DNA from: Rhabditoides inermis
Taxonomy: Eukaryota; Nematoda; Chromadorea; Rhabditida; Rhabditidae
NCBI GenBank assembly: GCA_963966185.1
Contig: CAWZYM010000205.1
Coordinates: 495,001 to 559,000 of the forward strand
DNA length: 64,000 bases
Reading direction: 5' to 3'
The notes below the pieces were generated by a model. The model made no database searches. It saw nothing but the letters and a program-made list of their open reading frames with translations, and was not told the DNA's origin. Both the position numbers and the translations under genes were made by a program. Of the stretch, positions 48,001-61,202 are shown piece after piece (position 1 is the first letter of the stretch; each line of letters starts with the position of its first letter).

Positions 48001-48415
48001 CAGAGAATAATGTAAATGCGCTTCATTTAAGCTGAATGAAGCATGTTGCAGCACGGACGAGGCGACTTCTGAGGGCGTGCTGGCATCGGTGTCCCTCCTC
48101 GTCTCACTGGCATGTCGACTAGGGGAGGCGGAGGCCAGACAGACGGGGCTGTATGTCATGTGCGCGGCCGCACTGCCGGCGAATAGGTGAGTCCTGTGAA
48201 ATGTGTCATCAAGGAAAAATGAATCATCTTGTCCTGTGACCTGTGGCGTAGGTCTAGTAAACCATAGGTCTTGTAAACCTTGTAAAGCCGGACTGCCCGC
48301 CAATAGGTGGGTGGAGGGGTAGAACAACAGTTTACCCATGCACCTTTGAAGTTGCGCAGGTGTCGTTGTTACAGTAGGCGTGTAGAGGGGTTAAGTGAGT
48401 GATGGAAAAGATGGG

Positions 48416-48454
<39 letters not shown>

Positions 48455-51400
48455 AGGAGAGAGAGGTGGGTGCTCTGCTACTTCAATCCTGTCCTGTGAT
48501 CTGAGGTATTGTGATCCAATAGACATAGAAGAATGGAGAGAGAGAGAGAGACAGAGAGAGCGAGAGAGCGAGAGAGAGAGAGCGAGAGAGAGAGAGAGAG
48601 AGAGAGTCGTTCCAGATACCTGCCCAAGTACATGGGCATCCCGCTGCCGGAGTTGCTGCGAGATGTGGATACGGACGAATCGGGAGGAGCCAATATCTCA
48701 CAGGTGGGTCTACCACCACTATGTATCACTACTATCACTACTATCCTTTCGAATCATACTTGCCAGTTCGTTTACTGACATGAGATAGTGATGAGTGAAC
48801 GAAGTAGTGATAATTGTAGTGTGGGGCTTTTTGACGAACTAAGGGACAGAGACTGTTCTAAAAGTGACATAGGTCTAGTAAACCGTAGGTCTTGTGAACC
48901 TTGTAAAGCCGTATGGCTAGAACAACAGATGGGAGGTCTTGTTGCAGGTGGTGTCGACTGGCACCCCGTGTCCGTCTCCTCACGTCAGCGTGCAGGACAG
49001 CGGTCGACAGGTCATGGTGGGTGGCACTGTGTCACATATACGTTATACCATCACTGAGCAACGCCAAGTTGAATGCCAAAACCGAACAAATTTATTGCAA
49101 ACATGAGAGATGACAGCGGTGACTATCGGAACCGTGCAAGTCTGTCAATGTTAAATGATAAGAAACGATAAGAGTGTAAGCGAATCTAAGTTGGGCGAGA
49201 GCTGGCGAGTGGTGTGAGGGTGAGTTATCTAATTGCTGGGGTTCTGCTTCTCCTTCTTCTTCTTCTTGATGATGGACATGAACGAGGAGGTGTTGCCGTC
49301 GCCCTGGTTCTTGGAGCGGAACAGCTTGTTCTTCTTCTTCTCCTTGGGCGCCGTCACGTGATCGGCACTCCCGTGTCCGTGACCCCCACCTCCACCTCCG
49401 CCACCACCGCCCTTGCCCTGAATCGGATGTGACATTGGTAATGCAATACGATGGTTAGTCGTATCCTTCGTCCACAGTGACAACACGGGCCAGAAGATGT
49501 TTATTGGCAGTCACAACATGCGCGTGGTGTTGCGCGCTATACACTGATGAGAGAGCGCGGCTGCGCAGCAGCCGCGCCCCTCTATTACATCGATTGGGGT
49601 CATACACATGGCCAGAGGGGCCGTGAATAGAGTGCATTGATGCATACGCTAATCCGGACCATCGCATCCCACCCCTCTAACATGATCACGCCCTCGAGAT
49701 CTAAGCAATGCACAACACTACAATATGACTTTTCAAGATACAGGTACAATGAGCGGAGTGATTCATGAACCTAACGGACTGAGCAATAGTGTACAACTGA
49801 CGACGACTACAAGACAGTGTACTAACTAAATGGCTCACCGCGACCTGTCCCCGTCTACTCTCCTATCTAGGGGGACGGTGCTCGCACGGCTTCGCTCCTT
49901 GGCGATCCCTCCGGTCGGTACCAGGGGTGATGTGGCGAGGGCTCCTTGGCTCTGCTCGTCTCTGCATCAATATAGCTCGGCGGCAATGGGACTGGGGTCG
50001 TATCACTCGGAATATAGTCAAGTGTGGCAAGGAAAGGGGACTCGGCACGCGTGTTGGGACACTCACGCGGCTATTCTGGTTGGTTCAAGTCCAGAATACG
50101 GGGGATATAGAAATAAGGAGTTGGTCAGTGGAATGAAATAATTAGAATATAGCAATGTAGACTGCAGGCCAATTTTATAGACTGCAACTGGCGTTAAACG
50201 ATGTGTCGTGGTACAGCGAATAACAACAGCACAGCAAGTTGTCGATAGCCATCGGGAGAAATCGACCAGATGGGACTCACAGTGCTGCTCCGTTTGTCTT
50301 CGGAGGAGTGTAGATGGTGGCTCCGGGCGGACGGAATGCGGGTGTAGCGGTACCCGAGATCTTTTCCAAATTACAGCGACGTTGAACAGATGGAATACAG
50401 TTCAGACGACGTGAATTTGGCAGGTAGAACTTCCATGCAATACGATGGTTAGTCGTATCCTTCGTCCACAGTGACAACACGGGCCAGAAGATGTTTATTG
50501 GCAGTCACAACATGCGCGTGGTGTTGCGCGCTATACACTGATGAGAGAGCGCGGCTGCGCAGCAGCCGCGCCCCTCTATTACATCGATTGGGGTCATACA
50601 CATGGCCAGAGGGGCCGTGAATAGAGTGCATTGATGCATACGCTAATCCGGACCATCGCAGTAACATTCGCGCAACACCAACTACCCAGCTAGGTAAAGG
50701 CAGATATATATCAGGGTTTAGGTAACGCTTCCTTTGTTGAGCATGAGTTACACGGCAATGGGTTACTCAACCACTCCATCCATCACCTCCCACCTTTCCC
50801 TTGAAGAATCCGAATGCGCCTCCGCCGCCGATATGCTGTCCGCCCTGCACGGCGGCGAGTATCTTGCGCTCGATGATCTGCTGTTCCTTCGTGTTCGGAC
50901 GCTGCTTGCACAGACCTTGCCCGCCGCTGCAAGGCGAGGATGTCGTTTCGTCCACCTTTTCGTCCACCGTCCACTCTTTTCTGACCTGCTACTTCCTGCT
51001 CTCTCTTCCTTCATTCTAGTCGAAAATCTTCACCACCCTGCTGTAGACACTTGCTGTTCCACGTTCAATAGAAATTACGTGTGCACTATTATCATTACAC
51101 TATACCATCACCACTACAGCTACATTATCTGCATCACTTCCCCTTTCACTTCTCCCCCACTCACAGAGTGGCGTTGAAGTGTGACCGCTTCTCCCACTCG
51201 AGCGTCTCGTTCTGTGTGGCGTCTAGTTCCTGGTCGGGCGCCAGTCGACCGAACATCTTGGTCGGCTTGAGCGAGTCGGCCCAATCCAGCGGCAGCGTCA
51301 GGTCGATCTTCTCCGTCTCGGCAATCTGCATGGGAAGCAGATAAGATCAAGAGTGGCATTACACAGCACATTTCGCACATTTGTAGTAGTCTAAACTCCA

Positions 51401-54400
51401 TAGATTCGATTCGTTATTCGAAAGACTTTCCACTCATTTTTTTCGCGTGGCAACCAATTTGCGGAAAATACAGACATCCCACCTTTCTGAGCTCTCCTTG
51501 CAGCAGCTTGTAGTCTGGTTGGTCGGCGTACTGCAGCTTGTTGAGATAGCGCATGATCTCGACGATGCCAGACGGCACGTCCGTGCCAGTATACGGCTCG
51601 GAGACTGAAGAATGAGTATGAGAATATGCATCGTTACCATTGGATGGAGACATTTTACTGGTCCATTGTATTGTACTGCACAAATTACGTGCACGCGAAG
51701 ACAATAAGGAGATGAGAATAGCCCTCACTCTTCTCGTTCATGAAGGCCTCCTTGGCAAAGTGGACGGTCATGATGTCCTTGTTGCCGATCCAGTTCCACG
51801 GCAGGGCGCCGTCGTCGAACAGATCGATCAGCATGTACAGCCACGACTCGAGGTCGTCCTAGAAGAGTCTAATCAAGGTTAATTCCTGGTGTCTATCCGA
51901 GTTCAATGAGTGATCTGATACCACACAATTAAATATCCATTGTCAGTTATAAGGCGCTAAGTGTGTCGACTCTGACCTTGCGTCCTTGGTCCTCTCTCCG
52001 ATGGCAGGCGCGCGACGCCCACTTGACAGTGCCGATGAAGCTCGACTTGGGTCGGGCGGCAAAGTGCGCGCCGTCGTCGTCGAGATACTTGCGCGCGATT
52101 CCAAAGTCGAAGATGTACACCACCTTGTGCTCGCTGTTCGGCCCCACCGCAAAGTTCTAGGCGGCATGTTATGGGGAAGTCGAGGTGTCGCACCTCGTCC
52201 TTGATGTCTCTGTGCAGCCAGCCGATGGCGTGCAGGTCCTCGATAGCTTCCAGCGTCTGCAGACCGATCTGGATCGCTGTGCTCTTGCTGAAACGTGATA
52301 CGTATGATCTCAGAACTGAAATGTTTTTGCTATAAATACCGGTATAATCAAAGTATCGATTGGTACTGGTATTTTCATTATCCGAATGAGGCGCATTTAT
52401 ACTATTTTCTTATCGGTCTTTGACCAAAGTTCGCCTATCGTGAAAACGCGAGACCCAGTATACCTGAAGTTGCACTGCATGATGGTGCGTCGGATCGCCT
52501 CGATCGACTTGCCGATCAGGTCCATGACAATGAATTTGAAGTCGCCAGTCTTGCCCTGTAACATTGTGCTCATCATTTGCTCACACCCTAGCGTGTGTCA
52601 CCTTGTCAATAGCGGTGAGGAAGTGCTTTGCGCCCCTGCTGGGTCCCTTGTTGGTGCAGTCCTCGAGCACCTTGATCTCGATCTTGAGCCGCTCCATGAG
52701 CTCGTTGGCGCAGTACACCTCGGTCTTCATGGCGAACCGCTGGTACGTGTCCTTCTGCTCCACTAGGTACACGTCTCCGAACCCGCCCGCACCCAGAAGG
52801 CGATCGATCGTGTAGCGAGACGTCACCGTCGCGATCTCCGTGCCGGGCTGTAGGGAATGGATGTGTGAAAGTTGCGATAACAATGTGTCGACTGTCTGTC
52901 TCATGAGAATCGCTAGGATGCCAGTGGCAAAGAACCACATTCACATACCTCGAGCGACCTGCGCTTCTGCGCTCCGGTGGCGAGTTTGACACCCTGAGGG
53001 TTGTGCGCGGCCTTGGAAATGAGACGGTCGAAGTAGGCCTGCTCCTCCATCGTCAGCTTGGGCTTGCGCAGAGGGCGGCGCTCCCTGTGATGGTGGTCAT
53101 CTTCCCGTTCGACAGTCCGCCACTCACTCGTCATTCTGCTTGTTGCGCTTGGGGTCGAAGTAGAATATCCAGTCGACGTCGCGCATAATGTCGATGCGCT
53201 CGAACCAGGCAATGTGCGAGAGGTACATCTTGATCTCGGCGTAGTTGGGCTCGCTCTCGTAGGCCAGGCCGCGCAGATAGCGCGCCATCACAGCGCACTT
53301 GGGCGGCACGTTCTGGTACACCTCGGGGACTGAAAGGGAAGGAACGGTGCTCTCTCTCTCTCTATGTTCGTTCTCCGAAGTCAATGTAATATGTTGTCGG
53401 TACAAAAATACAGGAAATGTGAGCATTTCTGAGAACTGAGATTACTTATCAGAGTGGTCAAGTGATAGAATTGCACAGAAGGGATATGTAGCTCACGTTC
53501 TCTGTTTCTCTACTGCCAGAGTGTTGCGTTCAAAGAAAGGAGATAGACAGAAGACAGAAGAGAGAAGCTCGAGTCGACTCACTCATCTCCCTCATGAGCA
53601 GCTCCTTTGCGGTGGCGATGGTGTACTTGTCTCGCTGGTACACCCACGGCAGGGCGGCGTCGTCGAAGAAGTCGAGCACCATGTAGAACCACGTCTCCAG
53701 GTCGTCCTAAACAGGCATCTGACTGGCTGGAGACTGGGGTCGCACACCTTTCTGCCCTGATCCTCTCCCTTGTGGCAGGCGCGCGACGCCCACTTGACAG
53801 TGCCGAGAAAGTTGGCCTTGGTGCGAGCCTTGCTGAAAAGTGGATCAGGATCGGAAGTGAAAAGAAAAGAGATTCACACGATGTTTGCAAATGTTGATAT
53901 GAGAGGGCGTACTATGAATATGTAGTATGACGTCACTTGTCTCTTGCTTACCGCCGACATCACACAATGTTATGAAGTACTATGAATGTACGCAACACGC
54001 GTATAGCAAGCATCCGCTCTGCACTCACATGTGCAGTCCCTTGTTGTCTCGAAACTTGCGGGCGATGCCAAAGTCGAGCATGTACACCACACTCTCCTTA
54101 TTCTCCAGTCCGATGGCAAAGTTCTGCAGTGGATACTGTAGCTACAGTATTGCCTAACTGGACCTACTGTAGCTACAGTACCTGGGCCTTGATATCGCGA
54201 TGGATCCAGCCGAGTCGGTGCAGGTCCTCTATCGCCTCCAGTGTCTGCAGGCTGAGAATCCAGGCGGTCGTCTTGCTGGAAACAAGTCATGCAATTAGAA
54301 ACAGATTGTCCACATCAGCTCCATCCAACAAACGTTGGCAAGTTGGCAAGTGCGTTCACATCTACTCGATGTCTCCTTTACACTACCGAATCCATTACCA

Positions 54401-57400
54401 ACTTTTTCATTCGTCACTTTCTTTTTTGAGACAAGTACTTTTAAAGGTACTACTTACAGGTACAGGTACTAGGTATAGGCACTTTTATAGGTACTAGACA
54501 AGTACTACAGGTGGTTTTCGAAAAACTCACGTGAAGTTGGTCATGAGCTCGTCTCGGCGCACAGCCTCGAGCGACTTGCCGATCACGTCCATCACGACAA
54601 ACTTGAAGGTGGCCGTCATGCCCTGAAATGGGAAGGGAGTACGGTAGCTACAGTAACCGACATGTGCGTACGGTAGCTACAGTAACCGACACAAGTGTGC
54701 GGGACCTTGTCGTACCTTGTCGGCGCAGGTGAGAAAGTGTCGCCGCGTGGTGGAGCGGGTGACGTCTTCGAGCACGCACACCTCTAGTTTGAGACGCTCC
54801 ATCAACTCGCTCATCACGTTCAGTTCGGTCTTCATCGCGAACTCCTGAAGGAAAGGAGGCGGTATGGATCCTGTCATCATATCATATATCGCCTGGGCCC
54901 AATATGCCTGGGCCCAATATTGTTCAATGTGTATATCAATGACATCATAGCGCATTTGCCTGATTATGTTTCGTGTGAGTTATATGCAGATGATTTGAAA
55001 GTTTCTTTCGCATTTGATAAAGACGATCTTTCTGCCAAATCCAAGTTTCAATGTGCCATTGACACAATTACTGATTGGTCTCATCAATGGGGATTACAAA
55101 TTTCCACTGAAAAGACACAAATTTTGCACATTGGTCGCCGAAATCCCCGATTTGAGTATACAGCAGGCGGCACCACTCTCGCACCTGCTAACTCAGTCCG
55201 GGATTTGGGCATAACTATGAGCACTTCTCTGGTATTTGACTCTCACTATGACCTCATCATTCAAAATACGCTCAACTCAATCAATGATTTTCTGAGGGTT
55301 TATCAAACGAGAAATTTACATGTCTTGGTTGTTGCCTACACCACCTATTTCCGATGTAAATTGGAGTACTGCACTGAGCTGTGGAACCCTCAGGATGTGG
55401 GATCGGTGAATGCGATAGAATCTGTGCAGCGATACTATACGCGCCGAATATGTCGCCGCGCTGGTTTGTTCTCACTCACCTATCCCCAACGATTACAACT
55501 TCTCGGCTTACAAACATTAGAGCAACGGCGCATTCTGAATGATGTGGCATACATGCATAAAGTGACCACAAACTCTACATACCTTGACTATCATGGTCTT
55601 TTCAACTTTGTACCAACTCGTTCTCGCACTTCTCATGGGTGGCGCGTGGTTCCGTGTTTTGATACAGCCCTTAAGAGCAGTGCATTTTTCAACAGGATTT
55701 ATAGGCTTTGGAACTCACTCCCCCCTTCCATAGTAATGTCTGCAAAACATGAAACTGTGAAATCCTTCCTAGAAAGTAATCCCCATTTGTTGCCAGTTTC
55801 GAAGATTCGTAGACTGTAGTCAACTTTCGATGCTTTCTGTATCATTTTACACTTTTTTTTTTCTCTCATACCGTATGCCATTGCTCATTTTGCTGTATTG
55901 AACTGTTTCTCCAAATGTACACGGTAATAAACTTATTATTATATCAAGATTCGAGTTTGTATCCAGAACAATCTGGAGCGGATGTAACATATGCTATCGA
56001 GAGTAGTGAGATCGTCGCATCGCCAAAACAACATAACCAAGAAAATAGATGTTGGCTAGACATAGATTAGGTATACGGTAGTTAGATGGAGTACGGTACC
56101 ATGGCGGTGCCGGCCTGCCGCACGAGGTACACGTCTCCGAATCCGCCCGATCCGAGCAGCTTGACTACCGTGTACCGCGACACCTGCGACTCGATCTTGG
56201 TGCCAGGCGTGAGCGGCTTGCGCTTGGGCTTCTTGAACCCCTGTGGCAACTCGCCCTAGAGAGTAAGGGAGTTAAGAGAGTAGGGGGAGAGGGAGGAGAG
56301 AGAGAGAGAGAGAGGGAGGGAGGAGGGAGAGAGAGAGGAGGGAAGGAAAGCACCTCTGGTGGCGGATCGGCTGCCATGCTGATGGAGAGACTGTGTGGGG
56401 TGGGAAGGAGGAGAGGCGACTATCCAGCGGCGCGCGCTGCTCAGCGAATGCCTTCTGCTGAGTGGGCAGAGGGAGGGTGGCCGGCGACTAGACTGCCACG
56501 GGTAGGCAGATCGGGGGTCCAATTCAAACGTTTGGGATGATGAGGAGTAATGTGCTTGCGGACGGTAAAGTAAAGGGAGCAGCTGATGCAAATGACCTGG
56601 TTTGTCGCTTGCAGCAATCCTAAATAAACATACGTAGTGCTTAAATACGTAATGAAGAACACGTTATGTACTCGCTCTGGATCTGTGCTACTCTGGATCT
56701 GTACTGCATAACACTCAATCGCCCTGTCGTTTGCAGTATACTATAATGCTAAAGCTGTGGTCACAATCCTTTCGAAACCCCTCCAAAACACTCTGTGTTC
56801 GTTCATTTCCGAAGGAAGAAGCCGCTATATACTTCTTAATCATCCGTTTCAGTTGACGGCGAAGAACGTGCAGTGTGCACGTGTGCTGCTCGGGTGTGTG
56901 TCGTCGAATGCGAGTCAGCTGGGAGAGGCGTGGCTGACTGTACTCGCCGCCTGCCAACACGTAGCCTGGCTGCTCGCTATGAGGCCCGGGAGGGAGGGGT
57001 TGTATAGCAACACGGAGGGAGAGCGTGAGTGGGGGAGGCAGGGGGTACATGTTATCAACTATCGTGAGTCGGAGAAAACAAACAAGGGTCGGCAACATTG
57101 CAACAAGGGGGAGCGTGAATGGGGGAGAGGGATTTGAAATTTTGGAGTTTCATGAAGGTTGTGGTCGGTTAGTGTTGACGATTCCATGTGTACTGATTAC
57201 TTTTGTGATGTAAGGCAGTTAGATGAGTGAAGAGAAATCAGAGACGTGAGTGGAAGTTAGCTGAGCTGAATAAGGAGCGTTAGCGCGGAGAGGAGTGAAG
57301 GAATCTGATTTTCGAGCTGTATGCGATTTTCTTTTATGGCTTCAAAAGATTTTACGAGAAACTTACTGACATTGACGGATTAATGTTTCCAATCTGTTAT

Positions 57401-57874
57401 TATTATTACTATGAAACGTATATTGTCTAAGGACACCCTCATTACAGCGCCCTCGTCCGGTTCGTCCACGGTGACTGTGACGACGGCAGCCCAAGCACAG
57501 ACGCCGGGGCTGGTGGGTCTCTCTTTCTCTCTTTCTCTTTCTTTCTCTCTCTTCCTCTCTCTCTCTCTCTCTCTCTCGCTTCCTCTCTCTCTCTCTCTCT
57601 CGCTCCCTCTCTCCCTCTCACCCACTCTTTCAGGCGATCGAAGTGGACAAGCTGATCGCTGGCACGGCGCGGTTGGATGAAGTGGGTGTTTATTTTTTAA
57701 AGTTTATATTTGATGTGTCATTATACATTATTTCTTTTGGATTAGAATTGAGAATCGCAATAGACTTGATACATTTTGTGTGCTAGGAACATATGATTTG
57801 TGTGAAACTTGGAATTGACAAAGCATTTGATCTTGATCGAACGAACGGCTATCACAAAGTAACGTTGTGTGAAT

Positions 57875-57918
<44 letters not shown>

Positions 57919-58366
57919 GTGAGAGGGAGAGGGAGACGAACGGCTATCACAAAGTACCTGATGTGGTGATTTGCAGGTGAGCCTGCACCACTGCGTGAAC
58001 GCGCTGTGTGCCCTCTCGACCGAGGCCCTGCAGGCGAGCCAGACCGGCAGGGAGCCCAGTCTCTTCCCACTCGCCAAGCTACTTCATCTGGGTGGGTGCG
58101 GGTCCACTATGTCCACTGTACTTGATGTTTGGGTTTGGGTGACATTAGTTTAAGATTGGTCCTAATTCTAATTCATCGAGACTTGATTGGTTGACTGGTT
58201 ATTGTGTACTCTAATGGGGAAACGCGAGGAGAAGTAAGATTGTGAGGGTGTGTATTGCAGGCACGGCGAACCTGTCCCGTCTGCCCGTCTACTGGCGTCC
58301 CTTGACCGCGCATCTCTCCGAGGCATGCTCCCACTCCCTCGCCCCTCTCAGGTTGGTGACACATGG

Positions 58367-58410
<44 letters not shown>

Positions 58411-61154
58411 CCTAGCCATTCCCCTTTCAGACTGTGGGCTGCGGCTTCGCTGTGTCAGCTGGTGCGGGCGGGGCTCAAGGCACAGACGGGAATGGAGGAG
58501 GTGGTGAGTGTATAGGAGAGGGTACTGTGGTATCTAGAGAAAGGAGGATTCGTGTCCGAACGAGTTTGTAAGTGTGCAATTGAGAAGAGTGTGGGAAGAT
58601 GCGGTTGACGGAATAGGCTTGGTGTTGTGAAGTGAGTCTCTTCGCAGAAGCGCCAGCAACTATTACGTGTAAAGCATACTTTGTATACCTTGTAATCCGA
58701 GAAAGGGAGCGGAGACGAGTGTGCCACACAGGCGAGCTGATTCCATGTTCCCGTTGTCAGAAGCGCCAGCAGCTAGTGCTGCACCCGCTGGCTGCGCTGT
58801 GCGAAGTGGAACTGGCAGATGTGCGCAGGAAGCAGATGGACTGTCTCATGGCTGTGTTGCAGAGCGACGGAAACCAGGTCGGTGTGCAAAGGGGGCATGC
58901 ATGTTTAGAGAGAAGAGGACGATGTTGGTGTTGTTGTTGTTGTTGTTGTTTGAGGGAATATTAAAGACTTTGTGTGAACTATGTTTCGCGCTGATGAGAA
59001 TGTGATGTGTCGAATTTGTGTTGAGTAATACTTGTTCCTCTTCGACGTAAACCAAAACGACTAAAAAGTACAACAACAAATCATTTCGAGGTACAATACT
59101 TTCTGTTCAGATCGAGCCTCCTCTGTGGGCGCTGCTCATCGAAGTAGTGGCGAGTATTGTGGACAAGAAGTTCAGGTGAGAGAGAGGGAGGGAGAGAGGA
59201 TGAGAGAGAGCGATGGAGAGAGAGGGAGGGTGATGGAGAGGGAGAGAGAGAGAGGGGGGAGAAAGATGGGAGAGGGTGGGAGGAGAAGGAAGAGGAGGAG
59301 GAGAAGAGAGATTGCAGCTTCGATGACCAGCTCATCAAGCACGCGTATCTGGCTCTGCGACTGCTCGCTGCCGATTTCCTCCAGGTTTGGATAGCTTTTG
59401 GATTTTCACATTACTCCCGAAATGCTAAAAAAAATCTTTGCAAATCGCAACACTCTTCGTCCGACTACGACTAGTAGCTATCCAAGTCAAACTAGAACTA
59501 CTTTCGACAAGTGCAGAATAATAATAATTTTTACCGTTCTTTAAGAACACGTGGAATATTGTGAAAAAGAGATGATAGAAGAAAACTATTCTGGGCTGCT
59601 GTCTCAAATCATGGCAATCCAACTCACTGCCTGCAGGCCCTGCCGCTGTCTTGCGTGGAGCAGTTGGTGGAGGCAGTGGCCAGATACGGACAGCAGCACG
59701 CTGATCACAACATATCACTGTCCGCGTTGACGCAACTGGTAAGGAGGACTTGTACTTCTCCTCCTCTCAAGTCTGTCCAATTCATCATTCGAGGAGGAGC
59801 TTCTCCGTCTTCTGTTCTTCTACCATGTCTTCCCACTCATTCATTCCACCACTTCCAGTCATGTTAGAGACTACTCTATACGACTATAGGCGGTTCTGTC
59901 TACTTCTTCATGTGTAGCTTTGTGTTGTTAGTATTTCGTAGATATATTGGTTCTCCCATGTCCGTTTTCAGTGGACCATCTCGGACTTTGTATTCCGCCG
60001 CAGCGAGGCGATGGGCGCCGAGACTGCCGAGAGGGTGGGTTACGGTAGGAGAATAGTTTGACGTGCAATAGGGTCACGGTATGCGAATAATTTGACGTGC
60101 GATAGGGTTGCGGTGGGAGAATAATTTGATTTGCGCGATAGGGTTACGGTAGGAGAATAATTTGACGTGCGATAGGGTTACGGTAGGGGAATAATTTGAC
60201 GTGCGATAGGGTTACGGTAGGGAAAATAGTTTGATCGCGAATGATCTCATCTTGAATTTTTTTTACTGCATTTTCCTAATTGCACTTACAGATTATCGTA
60301 ACTGTTCTCCTTGCTGATTTATCGAAACGTTGAAACGTATTTGCGACAACAGTTTTGAGTAGTCTCATGCTCTCTGCACGGCTGCGATTGTATCGGCGTT
60401 GTCATTTGCTCTTCTAGGCCCGTTTAAATGTTCACACCCTCTCTCTTTCTCCCTGCAGGTGTGGCTGGTGCTGTACACGTGCGTGTCGGAGTTGTGTGTG
60501 GATGGGCGGCCGCCGGTGCGAAAGAGCGCCTGCCAGACCATGCTACAGACAGTCGCCGCCCACGGGCACGCATTGGGAAGGGGCACCTGGAGACACATGA
60601 TATGGCAGGTGGGAGAGGGGGGCGTGGCCAACGGGGCGGGGCCAGCATATGATATGGCAGGTGAGGGGGGGAGTTATACAAAGTCATCGTACTTGGTTAT
60701 GACAATCGTACATGTCTCAGATCCTCCTTCCCATGCTGGACAGGGTGCGTGCCGTGCTGCGAGGGGCGAGTACTGAGAAGGTGGGTTCTCTCCTGGGCAC
60801 GGTGCTCTCCTCGCATCTGCTCATCTTAGGGTTCTAAGGATCCTAGGAGGGATCTTAGGGTTAGGGTTCTCTTGCCAGGGTTCTTGGTTGTTCATTGGAT
60901 ATGTTGCAAAGTGGAGAGATAGCGAGAGCGTTTTCCTTTTTGCTACAGTCATTCAGCGCTCGTATTCACATCTCATGAAAAACTACTGAACTGCAGAAAG
61001 TTATGTTTTAGTCGTCCTCCTCGCTTCTCATTCACCACTCGCGGGACACGGAGGCGAAGCAGTGGACGGAGACAGCCATACAGACGATGGGAGGAGTGTG
61101 CAAGATATTCAACGCGCAGAGGGGGGTGCTGCTGGGGTTGGGTGAGTGGGGGGG

Positions 61155-61202
<48 letters not shown>

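Noticed and set aside
49670..50435. Search for gag/pol coding in the LTR element
   Set aside because: Only short unrelated frames up to about 100 codons; no protease, RT or integrase motifs, so it is called non-autonomous.
49229..56377. Two separate tandem kinase genes
   Set aside because: Possible but less likely: a 43-nt GT-AG intron joins the domains in frame, the gap is too small for a promoter, and no poly(A) signal lies between. Kept as the named alternative.
60827..60885. Telomere-like TTAGGGTTAGGG text
   Set aside because: Only two to three irregular units; nematode telomeres are usually TTAGGC, so I treat it as chance low complexity.
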